From a virus: a stretch of 37,569 bases of DNA. The notes under the pieces are model-generated. The model saw only the letters and a program-made list of their open reading frames with translations, did no database searches and was not told where the DNA came from. A program made the translations under genes and the position numbers. The stretch covers positions 1-37,569 of the IMG/VR virus record IMGVR_UViG_3300043256_000241; one strand, 5' to 3'. Positions 6,675 to 13,432 of this stretch are shown here, piece by piece; position 1 is the stretch's first letter, and the number at the start of each line of letters is the position of its first letter.

Positions 6675-7037
6675 ATGAGGTGGGGAGAGCTTGCCATACC
6701 CGAAGTGGCCCTAGCTGCTATAACGGCTTGGTGTCGCATTATGTATGCGCAGATGTCCCCCAGAGAGTTGGCTTACGCTATGGGTAACGGCTTGACCGAT
6801 GGGTGCGGATTAGCAGAAGCGCGGCACTACATCAGCGCTTACTACTCCGCGCGGGAGGTGCGGGAGACCTTCCGGTGCTTGCGTAACTACGGGCCGTGCC
6901 CCCTCTGTGGGCAAGCGCTACGGCATTGGCGGCCAGCAACTCTAGTCTGTCAGGAGTGCGAGGGTGACATTCACCTACTCGGTTACTACGCCAGCCAGCT
7001 TACCAAATTTGCAAAGGGAGGAGGTGATACTAAATGA
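6675..7037 (+). CDS. Zinc-ribbon hypothetical protein, 120 aa
   Basis: The N-terminal two thirds are helical (AMGNGLTDGCGLAEARHYIS). The C-terminal third has CPLCGQ and CQEC about 20 residues apart, a treble-clef or zinc-ribbon pair. The ribosome site is weak and the gene starts 5 bases after the ParB-like stop, so it is probably translated by coupling. Its stop overlaps the next ATG (ATGA). Function unknown. Confidence 0.7.
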   Translation: MRWGELAIPEVALAAITAWCRIMYAQMSPRELAYAMGNGLTDGCGLAEARHYISAYYSAREVRETFRCLRNYGPCPLCGQALRHWRPATLVCQECEGDIHLLGYYASQLTKFAKGGGDTK

Positions 7038-7228
7038 AGCCAGCCGAGGTTCTGACTGAGGCCAAGGACGCCATTCAGAAGTGCCGTGACGGGGAGATAA
7101 CCACGGGCCAGGCCCAGGCCATAGCGGCGCTGCTCCGTGAGGTGCGGGGTATCTACAACGTCGCCATCCAAGTTGCTCGTCTCAGCGGCAAGCCCGTAGA
7201 CCTTCCGGCCCTAACCGCCGGACGCTAG
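7034..7228 (+). CDS. Small helical hypothetical protein, 64 aa
   Basis: GGAGGAGGTGAT lies just upstream of ATG 7034, one of the best ribosome sites in the window, suggesting high expression. The protein is two or three helices (EVLTEAKDAIQKCRDGEITT, then QAQAIAALLREVRGIYNVAI), the size of a small DNA-binding or accessory protein. It is the last gene before a strong terminator-like hairpin. Confidence 0.75.
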   Translation: MKPAEVLTEAKDAIQKCRDGEITTGQAQAIAALLREVRGIYNVAIQVARLSGKPVDLPALTAGR

Positions 7229-7232
7229 TGTA

Positions 7233-7269
7233 CTAGGGGGCGGGCAGTTGGCAGCTACCCGCCCCCTAG
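7233..7269 (+). terminator. Strong hairpin, probable terminator
   Basis: CTAGGGGGCGGG (7233-7244) and CCCGCCCCCTAG (7258-7269) are perfect 12-bp complements around a 13-base loop, 4 bases after the previous stop codon. There is no clear T-tract, so it may need Rho or rely on stem strength. It separates the early-type region from the packaging and structural genes. Confidence 0.75.
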
Positions 7270-7319
7270 CGCCATGGTTTCATGTAGTAGCTGGCCGACC
7301 GACCAGCAAGAGGTTTGAT

Positions 7320-7757
7320 ATGCGCAACATAATTGCTATCGGAGCATTGTTCGTGCTCATGATGGCTTTCGCGTTCGGCTTGAATAAGAGTCTGGATGGC
7401 TCAGCAACGGCGTCTCCGCTTGTTTCCCACACTACGGTTATAGCGGAAAACTTGGTCATTGGGGCACTATCCCCATCCGTCACCACAGCCTTCTTACCCA
7501 CTGACGACTGTGACCGAATAGTGGTTTTCGTGGACGCTACCGCTGGCGTGATTGTTAGGGCACAGCCATCAGTAGACGATGGGGCGATTGACTCATTTGC
7601 CTTTACGGGGGCTACGGCCTCTAAGATAGTTGGGCAGAGTGTGACGTACTTCAGCGATGCCCTAATCGCGCCCGAAATGGCCATAGAGTTTGAGCGTAGC
7701 AATGCGGCAGTGCCTACCACTATCAATAAGGCTTGGCTATTCTGCGCGCACACCTAA
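7320..7757 (+). CDS. Secreted or membrane-anchored protein, 145 aa
   Basis: ATG 7320 has AGAGG 6 bases upstream; the longer frame from 7248 would start inside the terminator hairpin. Residues 3-20 (NIIAIGALFVLMMAFAFG) form one hydrophobic segment, a signal peptide or membrane anchor. The remaining about 120 residues look beta-rich, with two Cys (DDCDR and LFCAHT near the end) that could form a disulfide after export. It lies just ahead of the packaging genes. It could be a virion surface protein or alter the host envelope; the sequence does not decide. Confidence 0.7.
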   Translation: MRNIIAIGALFVLMMAFAFGLNKSLDGSATASPLVSHTTVIAENLVIGALSPSVTTAFLPTDDCDRIVVFVDATAGVIVRAQPSVDDGAIDSFAFTGATASKIVGQSVTYFSDALIAPEMAIEFERSNAAVPTTINKAWLFCAHT

Positions 7758-7781
7758 AGCTAAGCTGGTAGTGTGCAGCAG

Positions 7782-7803
7782 CGGCCCCCGTAGCAAGGGG
7801 CCG
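7782..7803 (+). terminator. GC-rich hairpin, possible terminator
   Basis: CGGCCCC (7782-7788) pairs with GGGGCCG (7797-7803) over an 8-base loop, followed by TTGCCTTAT. It lies in the 83-base gap after the secreted-protein gene. The stem is short but very stable and the downstream T-richness is weak, so termination may be partial. Confidence 0.5.
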
Positions 7804-7840
7804 TTGCCTTATCTCTGCCCCGCGTGCTACGGTAGAGGCC

Positions 7841-8035
7841 ATGGCTACTAAGCCCATCACAGTTCACGCAGCGTCACCTCATAGCACTGACCGGCAGCGG
7901 GAGGGCCTAGACCGGCTGGTGGGGTACCTGGCCAAGTCCCTTGTCCCTGGCGTCCTACTCCCCCCCACGGCCCGCATTGTCATTGAGTGGGGCGACGAGG
8001 ACGTACTGACTACACTACGGGCCACTGATGACTGA
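7841..8035 (+). CDS. Small hypothetical protein, 64 aa
   Basis: GTAGAGG lies just ahead of ATG 7841. The gene overlaps the terminase gene by 8 bases, so the two are co-translated. The sequence has an N-terminal helix (TDRQREGLDRLVGYLAKSLV) and a beta-rich acidic end (ARIVIEWGDEDVL). Its place before the large terminase would fit a small terminase subunit, but it is short and I see no DNA-binding fold, so I do not make that call. Confidence 0.65.
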   Translation: MATKPITVHAASPHSTDRQREGLDRLVGYLAKSLVPGVLLPPTARIVIEWGDEDVLTTLRATDD

Positions 8036-9515
8036 CCATGACCTAAGCCTGGAGGGCTTCACGCGGCGGTGGGCCGCAAACAGTCATCGCTATCACGGAG
8101 ACATTAAGCAGTTCCTTGCTGACCAGTGGATTATCCGTACGAGCGGGGAACTCATTGATCTTCAGCCTGATCACGCCGAGGTGCTGGACTGCTGGTTTAC
8201 GCGTGATGCGCGCGGTAAGTTTCCCTATTCAACGTATATCATGGGGGACATTAAGAAATCCGCCAAGACGGAACTGGGCGCAGCCGTGGGCCTCTGGTTC
8301 ATGCTCACTGAGCCTGGCCGCCCTGAAGGCTATGCCCTGGCTAACGACCTGGAGCAGGCGAACAGCCGGAGCTTTGGGGCCATCAACGAGGTCATAGAGG
8401 CCAACCCCTTGCTGAAGCGGAACCTGGTGGTGCGCCGCCACCCACGGCCTGCCATCGTGTTCCCTGACGGGGGTCACTTGGAGGCCCTGCCTCATGACTA
8501 CGCGGGGGAGGCCGGAGCGAACCAGGCCATCACCCTCTGGACGGAACTCTGGGCCTTCCATAGTGAGCGCTCGGAACGGCTCTGGGAGGAGTTCACCCCC
8601 GTCCCTACCCGCCTAAATAGCATACGCTGGGTAGATAGTTATGCGGGCTTCCGCGATGAATCCCTACTCCTCTGGAAGCTGTACGAGGCCACGGTGCTGA
8701 AGGGCCGTCGCGTCCATGGCACCCTCCCCATGTGGGAGGACGTGACCGGTACCATAGTTTGCTACTGGGGTACCACGCCCCATATGCCCTGGCAGACCCC
8801 CGCGTACTACGCGCAGCAGCGTGCCCAACTGCGCCCCCAGACGTTCGCTCGGCTCCACCAGAACAAGTGGGATACCTCTCGCTCCGCCTTCATTAAGGCT
8901 GATCAGTGGGATGCCCTCCGCAAGGTACCGGTCATCTGGCCCTGGAAACACCGGAGCCTGCCCGTGTACGCTACTGTGGACGCGGCCCATAAGCGTGACT
9001 CCCTGGCTGTAACCCTGGTAGGCTATCATTGGTTGCTGGGTCTCGTGCTCCTGGCCCACCGCATCTGGACGCCTACGGAGGATAACCCCGTCATTCCAGA
9101 GGATACGGCGGTGCCGTGGCTGGAGGCGCAGGAGCGCATGTGGAACCTGCGCAGCGTCCACTATGACCCTGCCCACTTTGAGACGGCGGGTTACCGGCTT
9201 CAGGAAGGCATGGGCCGCCGCGGTGTAGACATCGTGGAGTACACCCAGACCGGCGATAACCTCCTGCTCATGGGGAACCAACTGTACGACGCCATCCGCT
9301 TCTGTTGGCTATCCGTGTACGACCAGGCGGCTAGCGACTTGCGAGCGCACGTCATCAATGCGCGGGCCAAGGAATCCGAGCGGGGGTTTAGGTTGACACG
9401 TGGGAAGGCCACAGCTAAGATAGATGGAGCAATCGCTTTGGCCATGGGAGTAGTCGCCGCCCTGGAACGGGGGCCGCGTGACTGCCGACTAGCTAGGGGA
9501 CTTACCTTTATCTAA
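8028..9515 (+). CDS. terL: Terminase large subunit
   Basis: The protein is 495 aa: the ATP-driven DNA packaging motor and nuclease acting at the prohead portal. The N-terminal ATPase has a Walker A-like GDIKKSAKTE (73-82) and a Walker B-like LWTELWAF (170-177), both degenerate in the way phage terminases often are. The C-terminal RNase H-like nuclease shows acidic residues at D318 (ATVDAAHKRDSLAV), D324, D380 (HYDPAHFE) and D466 (AKIDGAIALAMG). The length is normal for the family. It starts within the previous gene and its stop overlaps the next start. Confidence 0.93.
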   Translation: MTDHDLSLEGFTRRWAANSHRYHGDIKQFLADQWIIRTSGELIDLQPDHAEVLDCWFTRDARGKFPYSTYIMGDIKKSAKTELGAAVGLWFMLTEPGRPEGYALANDLEQANSRSFGAINEVIEANPLLKRNLVVRRHPRPAIVFPDGGHLEALPHDYAGEAGANQAITLWTELWAFHSERSERLWEEFTPVPTRLNSIRWVDSYAGFRDESLLLWKLYEATVLKGRRVHGTLPMWEDVTGTIVCYWGTTPHMPWQTPAYYAQQRAQLRPQTFARLHQNKWDTSRSAFIKADQWDALRKVPVIWPWKHRSLPVYATVDAAHKRDSLAVTLVGYHWLLGLVLLAHRIWTPTEDNPVIPEDTAVPWLEAQERMWNLRSVHYDPAHFETAGYRLQEGMGRRGVDIVEYTQTGDNLLLMGNQLYDAIRFCWLSVYDQAASDLRAHVINARAKESERGFRLTRGKATAKIDGAIALAMGVVAALERGPRDCRLARGLTFI

Positions 9516-9781
9516 TGGTAACTGCTGACGAACTTGACGATGAATCCCGCCTGTTCCTTGACCTTATCAATGGCTCCATGGATGCCAAGTACGCGCGTCT
9601 GGCCAAGGTCATTGATCACCGGTTTCGTAGCCAGCGCCGCCGTCTCCTGGAATTGGAGCGGGCCATAGAGAACGTGCTTCCCCTGGTGACTGAGGTACGC
9701 GCCCTCCGTCGCGCCCTAGTCGCTGTACCCGCTATCCTCTCCGTGATGGCCGGTACAGCCAAGGTCATGGGGTGGGTGTAA
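9515..9781 (+). CDS. Coiled-coil protein with hydrophobic C-terminus, 88 aa
   Basis: The start overlaps the terminase stop (TAATG). Residues about 25-70 are a basic, heptad-like helix (FRSQRRRLLELERAIENVL) and the last about 18 (LVAVPAILSVMAGTAKVMGW) are hydrophobic. This layout recalls XhlA-type haemolysin/holin accessory proteins, but the position beside terminase is unusual for one. Function unknown. Confidence 0.6.
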   Translation: MVTADELDDESRLFLDLINGSMDAKYARLAKVIDHRFRSQRRRLLELERAIENVLPLVTEVRALRRALVAVPAILSVMAGTAKVMGWV

Positions 9782-10269
9782 TGAGATTGCTTATTTTGGT
9801 TTTATTTGTTGCCGCTGCAATTGCGGCTAAGCCTTCGCCGGAGCCGTTCACTGTCACCGAGCGATTCCATGATGTAAACCTAAACGGCTGTGTAGGCGAG
9901 GATGATCGGCTTAGGTGGAAGCTATCAGGAACTTTGGCCCCTGGGGAGTCGGTCACGTTCACGCCTGGGGAGACGTTGGTGCCTGAAGAAGGTATCCCCA
10001 TCTGTGACAGGTCGGGCCGTGGCTTAGCCGCGTTCGTCTCCTGGGCGAAACGAGGCGGGAAGAACGCGGGGCCTGTCAGCCAGTACCTAGAGTGGGGTGA
10101 CAACACCTATGAGGGCGTGGCGATATGTCAGAAGTTGCCCCGCCTTGACGGTAAGCAGTTCCCGACGCTGACGTTTACAAACGAAGGGATACGGCGGGTC
10201 TACAGTATCGAGGGTTGGGGTGAGATCGTGAACCGTTCTAGCCTTCAGTTTGTGGCGGGCTGCCCATGA
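9781..10269 (+). CDS. Secreted protein, 162 aa
   Basis: ATG 9781 overlaps the previous stop (TAATG). Residues 1-18 form a signal peptide (MRLLILVLFVAAAIAAKP) with a likely cleavage site after AIA. The mature part is beta-rich with four Cys (NGCVGE, PICDRS, AICQK, AGCP) that could form two disulfides. The first codons are AT-richer than the surroundings. I recognise no family. A secreted disulfide protein placed between terminase and DNA-processing genes suggests a host-interaction role, but this is inference. Confidence 0.7.
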   Translation: MRLLILVLFVAAAIAAKPSPEPFTVTERFHDVNLNGCVGEDDRLRWKLSGTLAPGESVTFTPGETLVPEEGIPICDRSGRGLAAFVSWAKRGGKNAGPVSQYLEWGDNTYEGVAICQKLPRLDGKQFPTLTFTNEGIRRVYSIEGWGEIVNRSSLQFVAGCP

Positions 10270-10288
10270 GTCATGGCTGGGCCATTAG

Positions 10289-10369
10289 ATGAACTTGTTA
10301 TTCGCCCTGGTTCTGTTCCTGGGAGTCCTAGCCCTGGCCGGTCTACTGCTGGAGGCGGGTAACTGGTGA
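10289..10369 (+). CDS. Single-pass membrane microprotein, 26 aa
   Basis: The frame encodes MNLLFALVLFLGVLALAGLL followed by LEAGNW, one membrane helix with a short polar end. Its stop overlaps the GTG of the next gene. The ribosome site is weak. An alternative 29-aa frame at 10273-10362 overlaps it and is less protein-like (Pro/Gly/Ser-rich). The hydrophobic pattern favours this one. Confidence 0.4.
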   Translation: MNLLFALVLFLGVLALAGLLLEAGNW

Positions 10370-10527
10370 CGAACTTTCACCTACGCCAGTACACCTGCGA
10401 CAAGTGCCTACGTACTACGGCCATTTGGGTGCCGTTACCTGCCCCTGAGCACATAAAGCTGGTGGGCGGTGGCTGCCGTAAGTGCCTGATGCCTGCCAAC
10501 AAGTTTACACGGAAGGGCAAGGCATGA
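10366..10527 (+). CDS. Small four-cysteine zinc-ribbon protein, 53 aa
   Basis: The start is GTG 10366, overlapping the upstream stop (GTGA). The pattern is C11-x2-C14 (YTCDKCLRT) and C37-x2-C40 (GGCRKCLMP), a complete zinc ribbon, with a basic tail (KFTRKGKA). Its stop overlaps the next ATG (10524). The intact four-Cys pattern and overlaps at both ends make it convincing despite its size. Confidence 0.65.
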   Translation: MTNFHLRQYTCDKCLRTTAIWVPLPAPEHIKLVGGGCRKCLMPANKFTRKGKA

Positions 10528-11093
10528 CCGCCCTAGTGGTAGGCTTCTACGCTGGCCCTGGTGCGGGCAAGAGCACCATGGCTGCTCATGTGTTCGCCCT
10601 CCTGAAGTGGGCGGGGATACGGGCCGAGCTAGTCACTGAGTTTGCAAAGGAAGTCTACTGGGAGCAACGCCCTATCCCTGACCCGTTTTACGTTATTGCT
10701 AAGCAATACCATCGCTTAGTCCGTGTAGTCCCCCACGTAGACGTAGTGGTGACTGATGCGCCTCTGCTCCTGGGCCTGGCCTATACTCGCCACCGAGAGC
10801 TACAGCGGGTCATAACCGACTACGCGACACGGTTTCATATGTTCCATATCTTCCTCCACCGTCGCAAGCCCTATGACCCTGTAGGCCGGTACCAGGCAGA
10901 GCCGGAGGCGGTAGCCCTAGACCGTACAGTAGAGAACATGCTGGAGGACTTGCACCTGACGTATGCTAGCTACCCCGCCCGCCCCTGGGCAGCTAACGAC
11001 ATCTACGAGGCGATAGTACGGAGGCTGCGCCATGACCAGCATGCTAGTCAAGATACTGTTCGCCACGCAGCCAGGTTGGAGCCCCATCCGTGA
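10524..11093 (+). CDS. P-loop ATPase/kinase-like protein, 189 aa
   Basis: ATG 10524 overlaps the preceding stop; the in-frame ATG at 10482 would add 14 unconserved-looking residues. The Walker A GPGAGKST is at residues 11-18, after a beta strand (ALVVGFYA). ELVTEFAKEVYWE and VVVTDAPLLLGLAYTR fit the phage AAA/nucleotide-kinase-like family found in many tailed phages, whose substrate is uncertain. The C-terminal tail (DQHASQDTVRHAARLEPHP) is encoded by the 18-bp near-palindrome and a 20-bp repeat, so the tail may be dictated by DNA sites rather than protein function. Confidence 0.8.
   Translation: MTALVVGFYAGPGAGKSTMAAHVFALLKWAGIRAELVTEFAKEVYWEQRPIPDPFYVIAKQYHRLVRVVPHVDVVVTDAPLLLGLAYTRHRELQRVITDYATRFHMFHIFLHRRKPYDPVGRYQAEPEAVALDRTVENMLEDLHLTYASYPARPWAANDIYEAIVRRLRHDQHASQDTVRHAARLEPHP
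11033..11050 (+). promoter_or_regulatory. 18-bp near-palindrome, copy 3 of 5
   Basis: TGACCAGCATGCTAGTCA lies inside the last 20 codons of the P-loop gene, 40 bases before the next start (11090). In frame it encodes part of HDQHASQ. A site kept exact within coding DNA suggests selection on the DNA itself. Confidence 0.75.
11056..11075 (+). repeat. 20-bp exact repeat R2, copy 1
   Basis: CTGTTCGCCACGCAGCCAGG is repeated exactly at 21627-21646. Here it lies 5 bases after near-palindrome copy 3, in coding DNA. The other copy is in an intergenic region 63 bases before near-palindrome copy 4. Confidence 0.8.
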
Positions 11094-11947
11094 AAATCAC
11101 TGAGAACAAGCCCCGCCGTGCCCAGCTATTCCAACAATTGTTGTCAGACCGGTTCAAGGGCGGTTGGCCCCACCAGCACGAGCTATGGCCGTGCGTGCGC
11201 CTGGGAGTTGCCCAACGGTTCCTGGGCGCGACGGGCATGAGCTTTGGCACCCGCAAGCGCGCCCTCTACTGGCTGCGCGGGCAGAGCGCCGAGGCCCTGA
11301 TAATCGGGGTGACCACCTCCCTGGTCAAGCATACGTTCGTCTATGAGGGTGTGATCGTGAGCCCTGACCGTTGGCTGGGTGAACCTGACCTGGCCTTTGA
11401 CGAAATCAAAAGCACGGCCCTAAGCTCCGCCCGTCTATGGCCCACTGTAAAGGCGGGAGAGGCAGCCCTGCTGAGCTTCAGCGATATTGCCATGCACTCG
11501 TACTATGAGCAGTGCGCCATCTACTGCGTGGCTACGGGTACCAGCAAGTGCGGGCTTATCATTTATTTCCTCCACGGGGACTACGCGGAGCGCCGTAAGA
11601 AATGCCCAGAGCCCTTGTGCGGTGGCACCCTCGGCCCGTTCCAGGAAGACGGCCTGTACAAGCAGTGCAACAATCGGAAGTGCCCAGCCGTGGCGGCCAG
11701 TGGCGAGCCCTACAAATCCTACTCCATGGACTTGCGTGCCTATGATCTGGAGTTCTCTGCCCGCGAGTTAGCCTGGTTCCATGAGGAAGTCTATGCGAAC
11801 CGCAAGGGCCAGTTTGCGGCGGGCATGCAGGCTAAGACGGCGGCGGGAATCCGCAAGGCAGCCAAGGGCACTAAGAACTTCTACTGCTCCGGCTGCGAGC
11901 CTGGCCGCCTCATTGAGTGTGAGAACTACAACACGGGGAGTGAGTAG
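11090..11947 (+). CDS. Cas4-like (RecB-family) nuclease with Cys clusters, 285 aa
   Basis: The start is GTG 11090, overlapping the previous stop. An early Cys (WPCVRLGVAQRFLG, C35), the nuclease signature around D93 and E105-I-K107 (AFDEIKSTA), a Q-x3-Y motif (Q141, Y145) and a C-terminal CSGCEPGRLIEC (C266, C269, C277) match the layout of Cas4/AddB-type [4Fe-4S] exonucleases. A second cluster, C172, C177, C193 and C198, between the nuclease motifs and the C-terminal Cys, looks like an inserted zinc ribbon and is unusual. Such enzymes trim DNA ends in recombination. No cas1 or CRISPR array is present, so a recombination role is more likely than adaptation. Confidence 0.8.
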   Translation: MKITENKPRRAQLFQQLLSDRFKGGWPHQHELWPCVRLGVAQRFLGATGMSFGTRKRALYWLRGQSAEALIIGVTTSLVKHTFVYEGVIVSPDRWLGEPDLAFDEIKSTALSSARLWPTVKAGEAALLSFSDIAMHSYYEQCAIYCVATGTSKCGLIIYFLHGDYAERRKKCPEPLCGGTLGPFQEDGLYKQCNNRKCPAVAASGEPYKSYSMDLRAYDLEFSARELAWFHEEVYANRKGQFAAGMQAKTAAGIRKAAKGTKNFYCSGCEPGRLIECENYNTGSE

Positions 11948-12132
11948 TGCACATGGGTAGTGAAGTTGGGGAGAACAAGTTGCATAAGCGCCCCGTCTGC
12001 ATCTACTGCCTCCAGGAAATAGGGCTGGGCGTACCCCGCCACTGGCATGGGTTGGGGGCCTACTCGCACCGTGAGTGCTACGAGGCTGCGGGCGAGCTTG
12101 CCCCCCAGCAGGACGCCAGGAGGCGGCCCTAG
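11947..12132 (+). CDS. Small zinc-finger-like protein, 61 aa
   Basis: GTG 11947 has GGGGAG upstream; ATG 11953 is an alternative. CIYCLQE followed by HWHG and HRECYEA gives a C-x2-C...H-x3-C zinc site. It lies between a Cas4-like nuclease and an Hjc-like resolvase and overlaps the next start, so it may assist DNA processing. Family not recognised. Confidence 0.65.
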   Translation: MHMGSEVGENKLHKRPVCIYCLQEIGLGVPRHWHGLGAYSHRECYEAAGELAPQQDARRRP

Positions 12133-12518
12133 TGCCTGACATGACCTGGAAGGCCGTAGAGCGCCGCATAGCTAAGCAGCTAGGGGGCCAGCGTAACCCG
12201 CTGTCAGGTATCCGCTCTGGCCATGGTACCCACGGTGACCTCCTCCACCCCACCCTGTACGGGGAGTTCAAGCACACTAAGCGGGCGGCTATTCTCAGTT
12301 TGCTACGCGCGACGGTGAAGCTGGCCAAGCGCGAGCGCAAGATACCCCTTGTAATCATGCACGAGAAGGGCACCCAGAACTACGCGGCAGTGCTTCCCTT
12401 TAGCGACTTCCTGACCATTTGGAACGCGCTACGGGAGGCGGGTGAGGTACTACGTGGGGGGACGCCTGGGCCTAATCAGCTAGGTAAGCGAATCCGCCAG
12501 ATAACAGGAGGCAAGTAG
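12132..12518 (+). CDS. Hjc/PD-(D/E)XK-type resolvase-like nuclease, 128 aa
   Basis: GTG 12132 has AGGAGG at 12119-12124 with a 7-base spacer; ATG 12141 is a weaker alternative. The motifs follow archaeal Hjc and related restriction-fold nucleases: an early Glu (KAVERRIAKQLGG, E10), HGDLLHP (D36) and GEFKHTK (E45-x-K47), then a beta strand (IPLVIMHEKG). The length suits the family. It would resolve branched DNA during replication, recombination or before packaging. It is coupled to the phosphoesterase that follows. Confidence 0.75.
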   Translation: MPDMTWKAVERRIAKQLGGQRNPLSGIRSGHGTHGDLLHPTLYGEFKHTKRAAILSLLRATVKLAKRERKIPLVIMHEKGTQNYAAVLPFSDFLTIWNALREAGEVLRGGTPGPNQLGKRIRQITGGK

Positions 12519-13423
12519 TGGAGCAACATGACCTGGCCATAGACTACTCCGGCCAGCACGAGGTACCCGCCCAGCAGCACCTAACGCTCGGCTTCATCGC
12601 TGACTTGCAATACGGCGCTGACGGCTGCGACCTGGACAAACTGGAGAAGTATATAGACCAGGCCATGGGTATGGAGCATATTCATATCTTGGGCGTAGGC
12701 GATTTGGTAGATCGGCATAGCCCCAGTAACCGTACGGGCATTATCATAGCCCGCCAGGCCCTATACGACAGTGCACGTAAGTCACTGGACGATGCTGGGG
12801 AAAAGGACTTGACCGACCTGAAGGAAATCCTGGCCCCTACCCGCGCTGCCTGCAAGGTATGTGGTAACCCCATCTGGCTGGGTATCCACGAGGGGCACCA
12901 CTTCTACCAGTTCTACGACGGTACCACCACGGATACGCGGATGGCAGAGTGGCTGGGCTGCCCGATGCTGGGGCATACGGCGGCTACCTTCCTGGACTTT
13001 GTGGACGCGCACAAGCACAAGGGTACGTTCCGCATCCTTAGCCGCCACGGCACGGGTGGGGCGAACAGTGAGGCCACCGTTATCCGTAAGCTGGAGGCGT
13101 TGGCTACTGACTTTGTGGCTGACCTCTACGTGACCGGCCACTATCACATGCGGTTCGCCTTTGACCGGCCCCGCATTGACTGGGTGGATACCACCCGCCA
13201 CCACACGATGATAGATCGCACGTACTTTATGGTTTCAGCGGGCAGCTACCTCCGTGGCTACGTGGTGGGCAACCGGCTGGAGGGCCGCCCCCAGGGTACC
13301 TATGTGGAACAGAAGGGCCTTCGCCCCCGCTCCCTCGGTGGGCTGTTCATCGACATACAGCCCTACCGTAACGGCGGCAGTAGCGGTAGGCTTCTGTTCA
13401 GGCAGACTCCGATATACCCCTAG
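12518..13423 (+). CDS. Calcineurin-like metallophosphoesterase (SbcD/Mre11-like)
   Basis: GTG 12518 overlaps the previous stop. The metal-site motifs appear in order: IADLQYG (D29), GVGDLVDRH (D62, D65), GIHEGHH (122-128, where the classical motif is GNHE), SRHG (175-178) and TGHYHMRF (207-213). The 301-aa length suits a single catalytic domain. With its nuclease neighbours it probably acts on DNA ends or branched DNA, although protein phosphatase or nucleotide hydrolase activity cannot be excluded. No SbcC-type ATPase is in the window. An internal CKVCGN adds another Cys pair. Confidence 0.82.
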   Translation: MEQHDLAIDYSGQHEVPAQQHLTLGFIADLQYGADGCDLDKLEKYIDQAMGMEHIHILGVGDLVDRHSPSNRTGIIIARQALYDSARKSLDDAGEKDLTDLKEILAPTRAACKVCGNPIWLGIHEGHHFYQFYDGTTTDTRMAEWLGCPMLGHTAATFLDFVDAHKHKGTFRILSRHGTGGANSEATVIRKLEALATDFVADLYVTGHYHMRFAFDRPRIDWVDTTRHHTMIDRTYFMVSAGSYLRGYVVGNRLEGRPQGTYVEQKGLRPRSLGGLFIDIQPYRNGGSSGRLLFRQTPIYP

Positions 13424-13432
13424 AGGTGCACA

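Noticed and set aside
10273-10362. 29-codon frame overlapping the 26-aa membrane microprotein
   Set aside because: The Pro/Gly/Ser-rich product looks non-coding, and the alternative frame gives a clean membrane helix whose stop overlaps the next gene.
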